DNA from: Panaeolus papilionaceus
Taxonomy: Eukaryota > Basidiomycota > Agaricomycetes > Agaricales
Reading direction: 5' to 3'
NCBI GenBank assembly: GCA_015501605.1
Contig: JADNRZ010000003.1
Coordinates: 1,116,001-1,180,000, forward strand
Length of the DNA: 64,000 nucleotides
Shown here: positions 33,810 through 46,275 of the stretch, piece by piece
How the letters are laid out: each line of letters opens with the position of its first letter
Numbering within the stretch: position 1 is the stretch's first letter
Made by a program: the position numbers and the translations under genes
Notes under the pieces: generated by a model
Told to the model about the DNA's origin: nothing
The model's input: the letters and a program-made list of their open reading frames with translations, nothing else
Database searches by the model: none

Positions 33810-36663
33810 TCACCACCATTTGGAGCTACCGAGGTCAAATCCCGGACTGTCGTATAAAAGTGACGATCGGTTTTTCCCAAAGAGACCACCTGGACTCTCG
33901 TCGTAAGACCTGCTCAACTCTTCGTCCAAAAGACTCGAGTGAGGATCAAACAACCCGCGACCTGGGGTTCGGAACGGTGATGAAGCCAAAGCAGAAGAAA
34001 CGGGGGTTCGGAAAGGAGAGTCTATGCCGTTGGTAGAGAATAAGAGTTTTCGAGGCGTAATTGGGGGGCCCAACAAAGTATTGAGGCCACCACGACGGCG
34101 AGGAGTGCGCATAGGATCTGCATCCTCATCGGGATTTTCTTGCACATCCAGAGGCGCAACGCCGCCCGAAAACACGGGAGGTGGATCCAAATTGCTCTTA
34201 TAGTGTGCTAGACTGGCTGTTGGGCTCATATGTAAGCCCTTGTGTGAGATGGGGGTGCGAATGGAGGAGATTTTATGTTGAGCGTGTCGCGGTGGAGTTG
34301 AAGGTGGCACGAGAGCCGGTGGTGTTGATGGACGATCTGTATCGTTTCCTGGACCCAGGAGAGATCGACGAGTAGGTGTTGGTGACATGGGTGGGCCAAG
34401 CTAAAAAGAAATTCTTCTGAGTTAAAAATACGACGTTGCAAATTACTGCATACCTTGTGAGAGCCACGAACTGCTTGCTTGCCCTTGTCTTGAGGGAAAA
34501 TCCTATCAATCTCGACAATGTCAACCCCCGGTTGCAAACCCTCGGATGGTTTTGGGGATCGTCCCCAGAAACGGACAGGCCCAAGCAGGGCGGTATTGAA
34601 GATGCTATCGTCTTCCCCTTCCATGGATAGGCTGTCGTCATCTGTAGGTGCAATGGCTACAGAGTCCGCCTGAAGAAGGTCCGTTTCATCAAGCATGTCA
34701 ATGTCTGCTTCACTGGTCGCAGGCATAGATGAAGGGGGGCTCGATGATGAACCTCTATTGGGCGTGAGTTCAGGCAATGAAGAGAATGAAGAGTCAGAAG
34801 GTTCTATGCTGTCAGTAGCTGAGGGAGGTGGCGAAGATCCTGCACTCTTTATCGAGCCTTCAGTTGTGACTGAAGACGATGAGGCAGACTTGTTAACCAC
34901 GCGATTGAAGGCAGCGTTGGTAGGCAAAGGAGGGAAGATAACTTCAGAGGGGAATGTCTGCGGTTGTGGGAGACAACTTTGGTAGTAAGGCTGATGCTGA
35001 GGAGTAGGTCGCGTCGTCGTTGGGAACAGAGGATGGGACCCTAAGGAGGAAGTTGATGCCATAAACGATGTCTGGATAACGCGGCTGTCGGAAGTAGAAG
35101 ACCCTGCGGGGGCAGTGTCTTTTCTTGACCGTTTCGCCTTGCGACCCTCTGCAGGTTCATCATCATCACCACGCTTTCGTGCCTTGCTCTTGGCTTTGGT
35201 GGCAACGGACTTGTCTTTGCCATCATTTCCATTCATATAATCCTTGCAAAGCTGCTTCTTGAATCCTCCGCCCTTGAAGCACTCCAAGTCTTCCTCGTAG
35301 ATTGCCCAAAGAGTTCGCCCAACAGAGCGATCCCGGGGCACTTTGCGGAAACAAACTGTCGTGCTGAGGACATGGCGTATACTGTTCATCCATGTGGTCT
35401 CACCACGTTTGTAGTAAGGAAAAACAATAGTGATCCAATCGTAAATCTCTTGCAGCGTCAGGCGGTGCTCTGGAGATGACAATATAGCGCGTCCTACGAG
35501 GGCGGCATAAGAAAGGTCAGGTTTGACTGTGGAATATGGACCAGGCGGAAGTGTGTAGGGTAGTTTATCATATTCGCCTTCCTTTGGGGCAGGCCCCATT
35601 GGACCGGGCGAAGATACTAAGTTAACAGGGCGGATAGGAGAGGATACGGGGGATGACGCTGGCGGGGGAGAGGATGGAGGAAGTGGGGAATTCGCTTTGG
35701 AATTGGATGCGTATTGTATCCGTTGTGTTTGAGGTGTTGAAGGATTAGACGATAAACTGTTGGTCGGCTGGGTTGTTCTATAAGCCACAGGCAAATAAGG
35801 AGTATAGCCCACATATGAGGGGTAGGCGTAGTAGGTTGCCAAAGGCTGACCGGCAGGTAGGGAGGATTGGGCGGGAGGGCGCGTGGGAGTGGGTGTCTCA
35901 GTTTTACACGTCAAGTCCTTGAGGAAAATTAACAAGGAAAATATGAACAACAAAGAAAGTCATACATTGCGCGGCACTGAGCCTGAGCCCATCTTGGTGT
36001 GCTCTCTGTAATACCTGCTGGTGTTCTGGGGTGTCACAGGTGGAAGGGCCTGGTTTACCTGAGGTAGAAAGTTAGGATTCAGAGACAATGAAAGCCATAT
36101 GCACGTTCTCTTACCTCGACATTAGCATTTGAGCTCGCCTCTGAACCCTTGGAGCTAGAGGCACGGCTGTCTGCACGTGAACGAGAGGCAGAGCTGAGCC
36201 TACGACTTGAGTGAGACGCGTTACTGGGTGAAGGTGATGGGGGGTGTGGGAGGTTGCGCATCGACTCGCGTTCTTTTTCCTTTCTACTCTTCCTCTGCCT
36301 CCTCTGTCTCTCTAAAACCATCTCCATGCTGTCCATACGTCGATGTGGAATTTCGGCCTCGTGAGGTTCAGACTTGACTGGTGTGTGTGGTGGCGGTGAT
36401 GATAACTCGCGTATGGAACTTGAGCTTGTACGAGAGTGTGAACGCGCCAGCGACCGCGACGAGGCAGTAGATCTTGAGCTAATAAGAAGATCTGATGCAG
36501 AGCGTTGCCTAAGGGCAGACTCGCGCTCAGGAACGCGTGCAGAGATTGCGTCGTCTGTTGTGAGAAACTGGCGCATCTGCTCTACATTCTTGCTCAAGTC
36601 TTCACGCGTTATTCCAAGAGTATGGAGGAGTTGGGATATAGGTGACACGTGTGGATCGTTCAT
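33810..36663 (-). CDS. Forkhead (winged-helix) transcription factor
   Basis: The start at 36663 (MNDPHVSPISQLLHTLGITR) is followed by a Ser/Arg-rich exon to about 36117, a short exon (RYYREHTKMGSGSVPRN) near 36000, and a large exon from about 35920. The forkhead domain lies near 35270-35530: KPDLSYAALVGRAILSSPEH, RLTLQEIYDWITIVFPYYKR, TTWMNSIRHVLSTTVCFRKV, then GGFKKQLCKDY. A Lys/Arg-rich nuclear signal (KAKSKARKRG, GRKAKRSRK) follows it. The C-terminal third is Ser/Pro-rich with many SP/TP sites, and after an intron near 34400-34455 it contains RSLLGPGND, LLGPPITPRKLLF and SSPFRTPGRGLF, suggesting CDK or Polo control. The subfamily is possibly Hcm1/Sep1-like; this is inference. Stop at 33810. 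Confidence 0.88.
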
Positions 36664-37094
36664 GATGATGATAGAAATATGGTGGATGGATAGACGCTGA
36701 AATACTGATACACAGACGTGTCTGAGGGATTGGTGGGTGGAAACAAAACGAAGAAAAATGTATGCAAAGCAACTGGTCTGCTACCAGGAGTGCTATAAAA
36801 TTGACGGTATCGCGGGATTATAAAGAGAGGAGAGGGGGAAAAATACAAGGGATGGTAGAAGGAGAAGGGAGGTGGAGTAGAGAAAAGATGATTGTACAAG
36901 ACACAACTGACAGATTTGGTACCAACATCCTGAACTCACCACAACAAAAACTCCGACCACCCAAGAAAAAAACACACAAAAACAAATCTTTTTATTTTTT
37001 ATTTTCATCTTTTTATTATCACAAGCAAATCGATTATTTTACTATTTAATTACAACTAAGGAGCAAATTCTAAATAAAAAGTCAATAATTAGCA
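36664..37094. other. Forkhead promoter and LIG4 3' flank
   Basis: A 431-bp AT-rich spacer between two tandem minus-strand genes. It has no domain-bearing open frame. Confidence 0.5.
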
Positions 37095-40000
37095 TCAATT
37101 AATCATCATACTTGGTCTGTTTTGTTCACCTGTTTCGTCCAACAAGCTACTCTCGTCCACACATGCTTGGATGAACTCGGATATCACCAAATGACGTCGT
37201 TTCGGTCTACATGATAATTGCAAATGAGATGATGTTCGTCATTGCGCAAGTTTGGAAAAACCCACTTTGATGTTCGCTTAATCAACTCGACGCGTCGGCT
37301 TTCGTCGCGTCGGTCAAGAACGACATGCGTCAACTTCGGTTCGGTCAACCCCACAATCCTGCCTCCGTTCTGCACAATCAGTTTCTCAATTTCTGATAAA
37401 CTGTGCACACTATAATCAGCACACAGCAGTAACCAAGAAAGTGATGATAATCTTACTTGGTAGCAATCGCTTTGCTGTGCTTATTTGGCTTAATGGGAAT
37501 GTCGTTCAACTCGGCGTTCTCGACGGTGTCCAGATAGAAGCATCTATAATGGAGATTATTGAGTGCATGTACACATAGTATCTGAGGGTACTCACAAGTG
37601 TCTGAAGATATGTTCCGTATCATATTCCATTGCATCGTCCGTTTCGCCCATCTTGACATCGTCCTGAATTATAACGCGTCAGAGACGTGCCATCGCAATA
37701 TCAACAACGCGTACCTTCGCTTCTGGCTGCTTACCAGCGGCCTTCTCGGATGATGGTGCTTCTTCTGCACCACCTGGGGCTTTGACTTGGAACCAGTCAT
37801 CAAAGTCAATGTCTTCTTCCGCAACGTCAGCATTATCAGAATCGTTGTCTGATAAAACCTCGGGACTGTTAGGGGCAACGTTAAGCCCCTGTGGGTCGTC
37901 ATCGAAAGTGTACCAGGATGCCATGTCCGGATCCATATCCTCGAGCTTGGGAATGACAGGAGCATAGTCAACGTCTACCTTCACTAAAGGTCCAGGCGTG
38001 GGGTCTTCTTGCATCGGTTCATCCTCGTCTTCATATTCCTCCGATTCCAGAGTCGATTGATGTGCATGGAAAAGATACCTATCTGGGGATTAACATTGTT
38101 CCATAACACGAGAGATTTCAAATCGTACTCACTTCTTGCGCAAAGGCTGAAGCTCTTTTTTGTCAATGGAATCGGTCACCCAAGAGGGTTTCAGCACATC
38201 GTAAGTGCCTTTATTGATAATCATCTGGACGTCGAAAGCTAAAGGCGCGCCTATGTCAGATGATGGTCATGCTAAAAGCAGAAATGAACCCTACGGATGA
38301 TTGTGCCTCCATAAATGACGCGAGGGTGGACCTGGTCTCTGGCAACCTGTACGCATGTCCCACCATTCTCATAAACCCTTGAAAATGTCATAAGTTGCAT
38401 GGTCGCAGCATGGAACGAAATATCCGACATACAATCTTGCCAGCTCTTTCTTATCATCTTCGCCAGTTCTCGATTTAGGATCAGAAAGAATGACTACAAC
38501 AATAATCAGAACCTTGATGACGAGAACCAAAAAAAAAATACGAACGGAATTTCTCTCCCTCAAAGAGGTCGCCCTTAACCTCGATCCCCTTCTTGCTTAA
38601 GCCTTGATACTGAGGAAGGACCGTTTCCTGACATATTGTTTAGATTTGAGAACTGACGCACAAAAGAAGGTATTACCTTCTTTACAGTAGTCGTCTTTCG
38701 TTTTTTCTTGGTTATACTGTGCCAATGTTATTTGTAGATCGAGCATCACGACAAAGCTACTCACTTCGTGTCCTCCTCCATCTTCCTCTTTCGCTCAGAC
38801 CTTAGGTTTTCCAGCACGGCTAATAACTCTATATGAAGCGCAATTCAATGAAAGCCGTGATTCACTCACTTGATGCTGGTTCACAGTCGGCGGCGGATAG
38901 ATCATACCGAATAGCAACTGCTCGAGGGAATCGCATCGTGTATCCCATATGGTATTGATCTGTCGACATAAATCAATAACCTTTGCTGTTGAAAATAAAG
39001 GAGACCAGAACATACCTGACGGCGTAATTTCTGCCGCCTTGACTTTGAGGATGAACGAACTACTATTTTTAGGCATATCCTCCAAGAAGAATGAGAGATC
39101 AACTCACTGCTGAGGCTCGATGTAAAGGTCTCCCTTATCTTCCTGCCCACGTTTGGCGGTATCGAGAAATTTGGGCGGGTGCTTGGGATCCCAAACCTTC
39201 CAAGGTTTCTCTCGAATCCACAAGTAATCAGCATAGCTCAAGCCCGTTCCTATGCGAACGAATGTGCTGTACCTAGGCAAGCAAAATCAGCTCCCGCGAC
39301 GAGAATTTGTCCATGACTACATACTTGGGTTCGTCGTCGTCATCATAAGTCCTCCTGTCGTCGAAAACGGCGCAAATCAAGGTAGAAACACCTCCACTGC
39401 GTGAGCCTGTCCCATAGTTTCCAGCTAAATTGGGTTAATAAATGGAAGACTAGTGTACAAAAATATTACATACCAACGACCAAAACATCCACTGTTTCGC
39501 CCATGTTATCCTAGTGCATATTGGTCTTCAAATTAACAATTGACAAAAAAAAAATCAGAATCATACCATGTATTCTGGCTTGACCTTGATCCAGTCCAAG
39601 TTCCTGCCATTAAGGACATATTTTGCATCACGATGCTTGATAACGAGGCCTTCTCCTCGGTTGTCCATAACCTCGTCCATGCGTTGACGGATATCCTTCG
39701 CAGTTTTTCCTATAAACTCTGTTGCGAACTCCAGTCTTCCGGGGACCGGTTTAAAGCAGGATTTCAAGTTACTTTTGCGTTTTTTCGTGGACATGTCGAC
39801 CAAGGATCTCCCGTTGAGGTATAGAAGATCAAAAACCTTGACTAGACAACAAATGAGACACAGAAAAAGTACAGTTCTAAAAAAACTCACAGCACGGTCG
39901 CGCCTTTTGCTGAGTGCCAAGTGTATCTTTGGTTTAGGACCTGTCAGCAGCCGTAACTAGTTGAGCAAATTGACGCATGTACGCACTAGCTGCTGCAGTC

Positions 40001-41495
40001 TTCAATGTACCAAAGGGCAGGAGACGCTCAGATACTGGATCGTAAACCAACATCTCCCCATCGAGAATGATTCTGATAAACGATAGAATGAGAGGGTCTT
40101 CTGGAATAGAAAAACAAGAGCTTACTCTTCAATACGTGGGTCAAATGCCGAATGGATTTTGGGTGTCAAGCTTCCCTCACCAACATGACTACCGTAGAGA
40201 TGCGTATAGTCCTTTCCTTTGCTGGGATCAAGCATCAGCGCCTGGCACAAAGTAATTACAGAGGAACATACCGAGAGCAATAAAAATATTCATTTCCACG
40301 TTTATGCAACTGCATGCGCTCGCCATCCAACTTCTCTTCAATGTAAAATTCCAGGCCACCCATTTCACGGACGGTGTCCTCGATCCTCTTTGTAGGGCGT
40401 TTGCAGAGCATTGGCGCAAAAGCACTGAACAACTGTATGGCTTTATCCTGGGCGTTCAGACGGTGCGATGGGTCCCACAACTCCCAAGCGACTTTCTTGA
40501 GGTCTGAGCAGGTATTGTACAAATCTTGTGCATCAGGGTGGAAGACGGCAAACACTGTGTTTTCCTTAACTGAAATCACCATGTCTGCTTAGGGTATCAG
40601 AGGAAGTCGCGGGCGGCGCACAATTGAGAGCGTACCTTTCAGAATGATGCGCACAATCCAACGTTGTTCCTCTGCAGTAGCGCGGTTGAATATCTTTTGC
40701 AGAACCTTGGCCTGCACTTCCCTATTCAGCCATTAGACAAATGTCCCAGTCATAAACGTGGTCGTTGCTCACTGCTTCTTCGTTTTGACTGAAGGATCCG
40801 AGGGAGCTGTGCCCACGGCAGATAACTCGTCCAGAATATCATTCAGCTCATCAATGGTCAAGGTTCCTTCTATAAGAGAAGATCTCTTGCTAACGACTTC
40901 ATAGAGTACTTGAGAAAAATCACCGGACGCTTTCTAAATCAAAGTTCAACAATTCGCCCGCTCTCCAAGCTCCACAATGCTTACATCTTTGTCGGTCGGC
41001 TTCTTCCAATTCGTCAGACGACGTGCATCTGGATCTGTCTTCGTGAGAGGGATTAGGCTAATATAGGTCTTGGCAAGGTTCGTCTCCTTCAAGCCGTACA
41101 CCGCGCGTTCTCTGTCTTTCTATAAGAGCATCAGATGTCATAGGACTATGAGCCATGAACAGACAATGTCATTATTCACCTGAGGTAGTATTAAGCGCAA
41201 AGCAGGATACAAGTCACCACCGATATCCTTTCGCCAACGCTATCAAGAAAGATACATCACGAAATTGGAAATGCTCGATATGACAAGTGCGTACTGTAAA
41301 CCAAGTTTCAAGGTGCTTCCTGCGGCGGTCATGTCTGCGTTCAGCTTGCAGCTTATCAAACAAAGTAGCAAGAACACTAAATGGAACAGTCGAAACGTTA
41401 TGGGGTGGAGGAGGGTATGATTGAGTGCCAGAGGGGCCTTGGGTTTGTGCACGGGGAGATCTGGGAGGTTCCGACGGTGCCGGAGTTGCTTGCAT
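37095..41495 (-). CDS. LIG4: DNA ligase IV (non-homologous end joining)
   Basis: ATP-dependent ligase that seals double-strand breaks with Xrcc4/Lif1. I chose the ATG at 41495 (MQATPAPSEPPRSPRAQ); an in-frame ATG at 41561 is possible. The DNA-binding domain follows (SVLATLFDKLQAERRHDRRR; DLYPALRLILPQ; RRLTNWKKPTDKD). Adenylation motif I is EEKLDGERMQLHKRG with its catalytic Lys near 40350. Further motifs are IILDGEMLVYDP and GEGLVIKHRDAKYVLNGRNL. The LIG4-specific DYLWIREKPWKVWDPKHPP and GDLYIEPQ follow, then FILKVKAAEI and the LRFPRAVAIRYDLS-type end of the ligase core. Two BRCT domains flank an acidic linker. An intron with its acceptor at 37212 restores the last BRCT exon (RRHLVISEFIQACVDESSLL), so the true stop is at 37095, not at 37184. 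About 17 exons. Confidence 0.92.
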
Positions 41496-41863
41496 CTTGC
41501 CAAACTTGATGTTGAAATACAACTTACAAGTCTCTTGGAGATGATGGTGGTTTATATCCAAGAGTGTGAGTCAGTCGTAAATGAGTTGAACAATTTGTTG
41601 TATACTCCGCGAACAATGAACGACCTCTGAGCTCAAGTTGGTGACTCCTCGTGACAGACACCAATTACGGCACCCGACGCGTTCTTTGTTTTTGTTTGTC
41701 CATTCTCCTTTCCTGACGATTCAGTCGATTCCTCAAGCACAACTCTGCACGACATCTGTTACAACGCCGACTGCTGTAAATATGTCAGCCTCTCTCTTTG
41801 CTCTCACCTCCCTCGACATTGCAGAGGGTAACATCATCCTCGAAACATAATTATTGATCGATA
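41496..41863. promoter_or_regulatory. Divergent LIG4 / kinase promoter with a central ACGCGT
   Basis: 368 bp separate the two start codons. A single ACGCGT (MluI box, the MBF element of yeast G1/S genes) lies at 41677-41682, almost exactly midway. A possible 5' UTR intron donor (GTAAGT) for LIG4 lies near 41525. Function of the box is untested. Confidence 0.45.
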
Positions 41864-44206
41864 ATGAATCCACGTAAAGTCAATGACCCCAAAATGATTG
41901 GGTTATGGAAGGTTGGAAGGACACTGGGGAAAGGATTTTCTGGTACGAAAGCCGAAAATACTCAAATTTTCCTATTTGTATAAAACTGATAAACTCTAGG
42001 TCGTGTCCGTATTGCGCGGCATTCGAAAACAGGACAATACGCTGCTATTAAGATCATCGCCAAAGGCTCTCTACCAAGTCGCGTTTCCTTAAATCGTCTT
42101 GCCGATGAAGTCGAACACAGTCTCCTTGCTGTGGAGCGGGAAATTGTTGTAATGAAACTCATAGACCATCCCAACATCATGAAGCTATATGACGTCTGGG
42201 AAACCTCTTCGAGTCTTTACCTCATCCTCGAATATGTCCAAGGTGGCGAGCTCTTTGAACACTTGTGCACACACGGCCGGCTTTCCACGAAAGAAGCTGT
42301 GGATTACTTCCAGCAACTGATATGTGCAGTGGACTACTGTCATCGATTCAACATTGCACATCGAGACCTCAAGCTGGAAAATGTTCTTATCGACCAGGAC
42401 GCGAATATCAAAGTTGCTGACTTTGGTATGGCTGCATGGCAAGATGATGCTCGCGGGAAACTGTTGCACACTTCTTGCGGAAGCCCTCACTACGCAGCAC
42501 CAGAGATTATATCAGGCAAACCGTACAATGGAGCCCCGGCCGATATTTGGTCATGCGGCATCATCCTTCACGCCCTCCTCACAGCAAGACTCCCCTTTGA
42601 CGATGATGACTGCCCTACTCTTCTTCAAAAAATATCCGTTGGAAAGTTCAACATGCCTCAGGACATTGACCCTACTGCACAGGATCTCATCGCGCGCATG
42701 CTAACTCGAGACGTAGAGAAACGTATCACCATGCGCGAAATCATGCGACACCCTTTCTTCACCTCACAACCTCTGAAAAACCCCTCGGCGATGCCATCTG
42801 ACCCCAACATAGACATTATTGCGCGTCCGATAGGGAAGCTATCGGCCATAGATCCCGATATTTTCGCAAACCTTCGAACACTGTGGCATGATACACCTGA
42901 TTCCGAAATCATCAAGAGTCTTCTCAGCCCAGAACGCAACTGGCAACAAGGAATCTATCGCCTCCTGGTTAACTATCGTGACAAATACGCTGATCTCCGC
43001 CATGGAGAAGATGAGCAGAGTCAGCTACGCCTTGAGCGAAAGAAATCAAAACAGGCTCGGAAAGAAGCCAAGCTTCGAGATATCCCACCACGTACAGGAC
43101 CACCTACTCCACGCCGGGCAAAGGACCGAAATGCGGAATTGATTGCATCCGAAAGCTCGTTTCCTTATATGCAGGTATCCAGTGATATGATTCCTGCTAT
43201 CTCGTTGTCAGTATCTTCACCAACCAAGTACGACGCTGCGATAGACGTGGAACTGCCTATTTTGACTGCTCCAGAATTAGACGATCCAGCTATACAAGGC
43301 TTCTTTGAGCAAGTAGCACGACATCTCAACGTCCTCCAAGCACGGACGGGTAGCCCAAATCCAAGTCAACTATCTAGTAGCGCATTCTCTCCACAACAGA
43401 TCTACCCCCTACCCCTCGTCGATGCCATAATTAACTCGGTCGAACATCAAATCACATCGAATATCACAAGACCACTCAGTGTCCGACAAAAGGGACGTAC
43501 CCCACATGTGGTATTGAATGCCGACCTGCATGACAAGGAAAACGCTCGGCCCATGTTGGAGGCTGATCTTATCCATGAGCCATCTCCGTTATCCCAGCAT
43601 CGCGTGATCATGGGGGACCTGCAAGTTGATTCGAGCTCTAGTGACCGCAGAGCTCCTCATTATCACAAGAATCGACCATTGTCACCCATGTTCTCTGATG
43701 CAGGATCCTCGTTTTCAGGGCTATCGTCACCCGATGGATCTGCATCGACGTCCCCCAGGCGGACTTGGCTAGATAACGTGTTCAAGTTCAAGACTGCGAC
43801 ATATAATCTCCTTTCGCGATATGATGTGCACACCACGCGCGATGAATGTCGGCGACTCCTCGTCGAAATGGACATGGTCGTCTCGCAGCACGAATCAGAG
43901 AAACTGGGCGTCCTAAAATGTCGCTCTCAGGACGTCAAGGCGGGGAACAACGCCATGGCCGGGTTCAAGTCGGTAAAATTCCGTGTTGAACTGCAGTGGC
44001 CTACGCCACAACTCTGTCATCACGGCTTCATGGTCTCGCTGGTTCTTATACAGGAGAAAGGCCCCCTTGATGCATTTAAAGCCATCTACCAACAACTTGC
44101 CATTGCATGGACATTGGACAACCCCATTTCGGGCTCATTGAGTGCAGTCACGGGTCCTTCGTCGACTCGCGCTATTGGTGGCAGATTAGAAAGCCAGTTC
44201 TTGTAA
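41864..44206 (+). CDS. Ser/Thr protein kinase of the GIN4/HSL1/NIM1 (CAMKL) type, 761 aa
   Basis: Two exons: 41864-41942 and 42000-44206. The splice completes the glycine loop GKGFSGRVRIARH. Catalytic features include AAIKII (ATP Lys), HRDLKLENVLID, DFGMA, SPHYAAPEI, DIWSCGIILHALL and the HPFF end of the kinase domain near residue 280. A basic, Ser/Pro-rich regulatory tail follows. The C-terminal ~110 residues (FKTATYNLLSRYDVHTTRDE; FKSVKFRVELQWPTPQLCHH) resemble a KA1-type domain that binds acidic lipids in septin-associated kinases. By family, the kinase couples bud-neck or septum assembly to G2/M via Swe1/Wee1. The exact orthologue (Gin4, Hsl1, Cdr2) is not resolved. Divergent from LIG4. 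Confidence 0.92.
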
Positions 44207-45547
44207 CTCTGTTCTTATTCAATCAGAATGTAATGAAACCCCGATTATGCCTCTTCTTACTCTATACATACATCTCGCGCTTTCCACTGACCGCGTTTTC
44301 GATACCCTGCACCTGTAATGTGCGATAATTTATGGATGGTGAGTTCAAGTTAGCCCGAACTGGGAGGGGCTGAAAGCGGTAATCAAGTGCCCAGGTATGG
44401 AAATCGTCGGTAGCATTTTGTCGTTCGAGTCAAGCAGGGACCACAAGGTACTATTCGTTAATCAGTGATACTTTAAGCACAGTATTTTAACTCGTCGATT
44501 CTCTCGAAGGCATCGAAGCTCCACGCTGGTACCCATATGAAGTCTTTCTGCCTGATGGAAATCAGAATGTATGAGAAGGAGCAGTTATATCTAGCGTCTC
44601 TGGTGAGTAAGGGTGCAATGAACTCAATAATAGCTATGGGAATACGTGCGCATGAGAAATGGAATCGTCGTTCAGTTCGAGTCATTCACCATTCAATTGG
44701 AGTTGTCGGCCGAGGGCTACGATTTGTCATGACGAAAAAGTGCTCACCCCAGGTCGAAAAAGACACTGAGAAAGGGGTAGATCAAGGACATAGATAGATG
44801 TCGACTGACATCATAAGGTCGAAGATTGGAGATCATAAGAAACTACAACACCTAATGCCTGATTGTTAATTTTGGTGCAAAGTTAATTCAAAGTGGGAAG
44901 AGTGCACAAGGCAAAGTGTGGAGGTGGGACGAAGCAGCACTGGATCCATATGAACAGAACAGCAGCTTGAGGACACGCGTAATGAGCGCTATTGAGCGGG
45001 GTACGTGGGGGTCATAAAATTAGGTCTTTTCGAGGGGACACTGTTGGAGAATGAATGGGTGCATGAGGGTCATCGTTGATTCGATCATGTTTGGGATACA
45101 GTCAGCGTGGATGAACAAGACTGGTGTGATCAGAAAGAAGAGTTGAAACATGTGGTATAGTGAATTGAACGGAGTGTTACAAGGTTCAACGTTCAATAAC
45201 AATGTGAATATCAGTTATTTTAAAAAGATGGGGATATGATTCTCGGTAAAGGTGAGCTTTTAATAAACTTGAGATTAAAAAGATTTGAAAGTTTGATCTA
45301 TTAACGTTAAAACTCGTTTTCATCGTGCTTTTTTATCAATAACCCATGAGTACAATGCACATGGAACGTGAACGACCCGAAGACAGCCGTCTTGTGTTCG
45401 GACGATTCCTGCGAAGCGACAGCCACACGGATGACTCTTGCATCCCACGTGCTCGATAATCCGACTAGAAATACCACTCAACCAACCAAACTCCAACCCT
45501 TCAATCTCATTCCAACTCTTTCATCACCATCTACAAATCTATTCATA
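44207..45547. other. 1.34 kb intergenic before LC8
   Basis: Only short frames without domains. A CACGTG palindrome lies at 45446-45451, about 97 bp upstream of the LC8 start codon, which makes it a plausible promoter element. The rest shows no repeat or RNA gene that I can recognise. Confidence 0.5.
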
Positions 45548-46045
45548 ATGGCAGATTCAAAGCACGAACCAACAACAGCTTCAACTGACATGTCTAACGC
45601 TCCAAAAGACTCGCTTACTGGTGCAAGCCCAAAAGCAATCATCAAGAATGTCGATATGAGCGAGGAGATGCAGCAAGAAAGTGTCGATATCGCGTCAGCT
45701 GCGCTCGAGAAATATAACATCGAGAAGGACATCGCGGCTCAGATCAAGAAGGAGTTTGATAGACGACATGGCCCAACCTGGCACGTCGTCGTTGGCAAGA
45801 ACTTTGGCAGCTATGTCACACACGGTATGTCTTCATCTCTTCATTCCTTCTCCTCAACCGCGTACTTTTGAACGCGTTTTATTTCCTGATATCCTCTCAA
45901 ATATGTATCCATCTTCTGTCTTTGTTTTTGACTTCTCCCTCAGTACTCGTAATCTAACTGTTATCTTCGTTTTCTGTAATCAGAGACCAAGCACTTCATC
46001 TATTTCTACGTTGGAAGCCTCGCCATTCTCATCTGGAAGTCATAG
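45548..46045 (+). CDS. DYN2: Dynein light chain LC8 (Dyn2), 112 aa
   Basis: Hub protein of cytoplasmic dynein, nuclear pores and many dimeric partners. Two exons, 45548-45824 and 45984-46045, are joined at THE (ACA CAC G/AG). The core [20 protein letters not shown] then [20 protein letters not shown] then [20 protein letters not shown] then LIWKS is canonical. LC8 is normally about 90 residues; here the ATG at 45548 adds an N-terminal Ser/Thr/Lys-rich extension of roughly 20-25 residues ([20 protein letters not shown]). An internal Met (MSNAPKDS) could be an alternative start. It converges with the Axl2-like gene. Confidence 0.96.
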
Positions 46046-46275
46046 GTCATCATACCCCCTCATTATGGACAGTTGTTAGCATACCATTTTCTGCTAGATT
46101 CGTCACGGGTAGCACTTCGTTTTACTGTAAACCGTTCTCTTTATTCCATTCTTTTCTCGCTCAACTCGTATAGGACATCGTTCAAATGATCGTAAGTATA
46201 GTCTGCAATAGGCTGTTCTGGAATACATGGTTCAATATCTATACACGCAAGAGCCCCCCGCATCTATCCATCTAG

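Noticed and set aside
37184..37408. LIG4 stop at 37184
   Set aside because: It lies in intronic sequence; splicing restores a conserved BRCT end that finishes at 37095.
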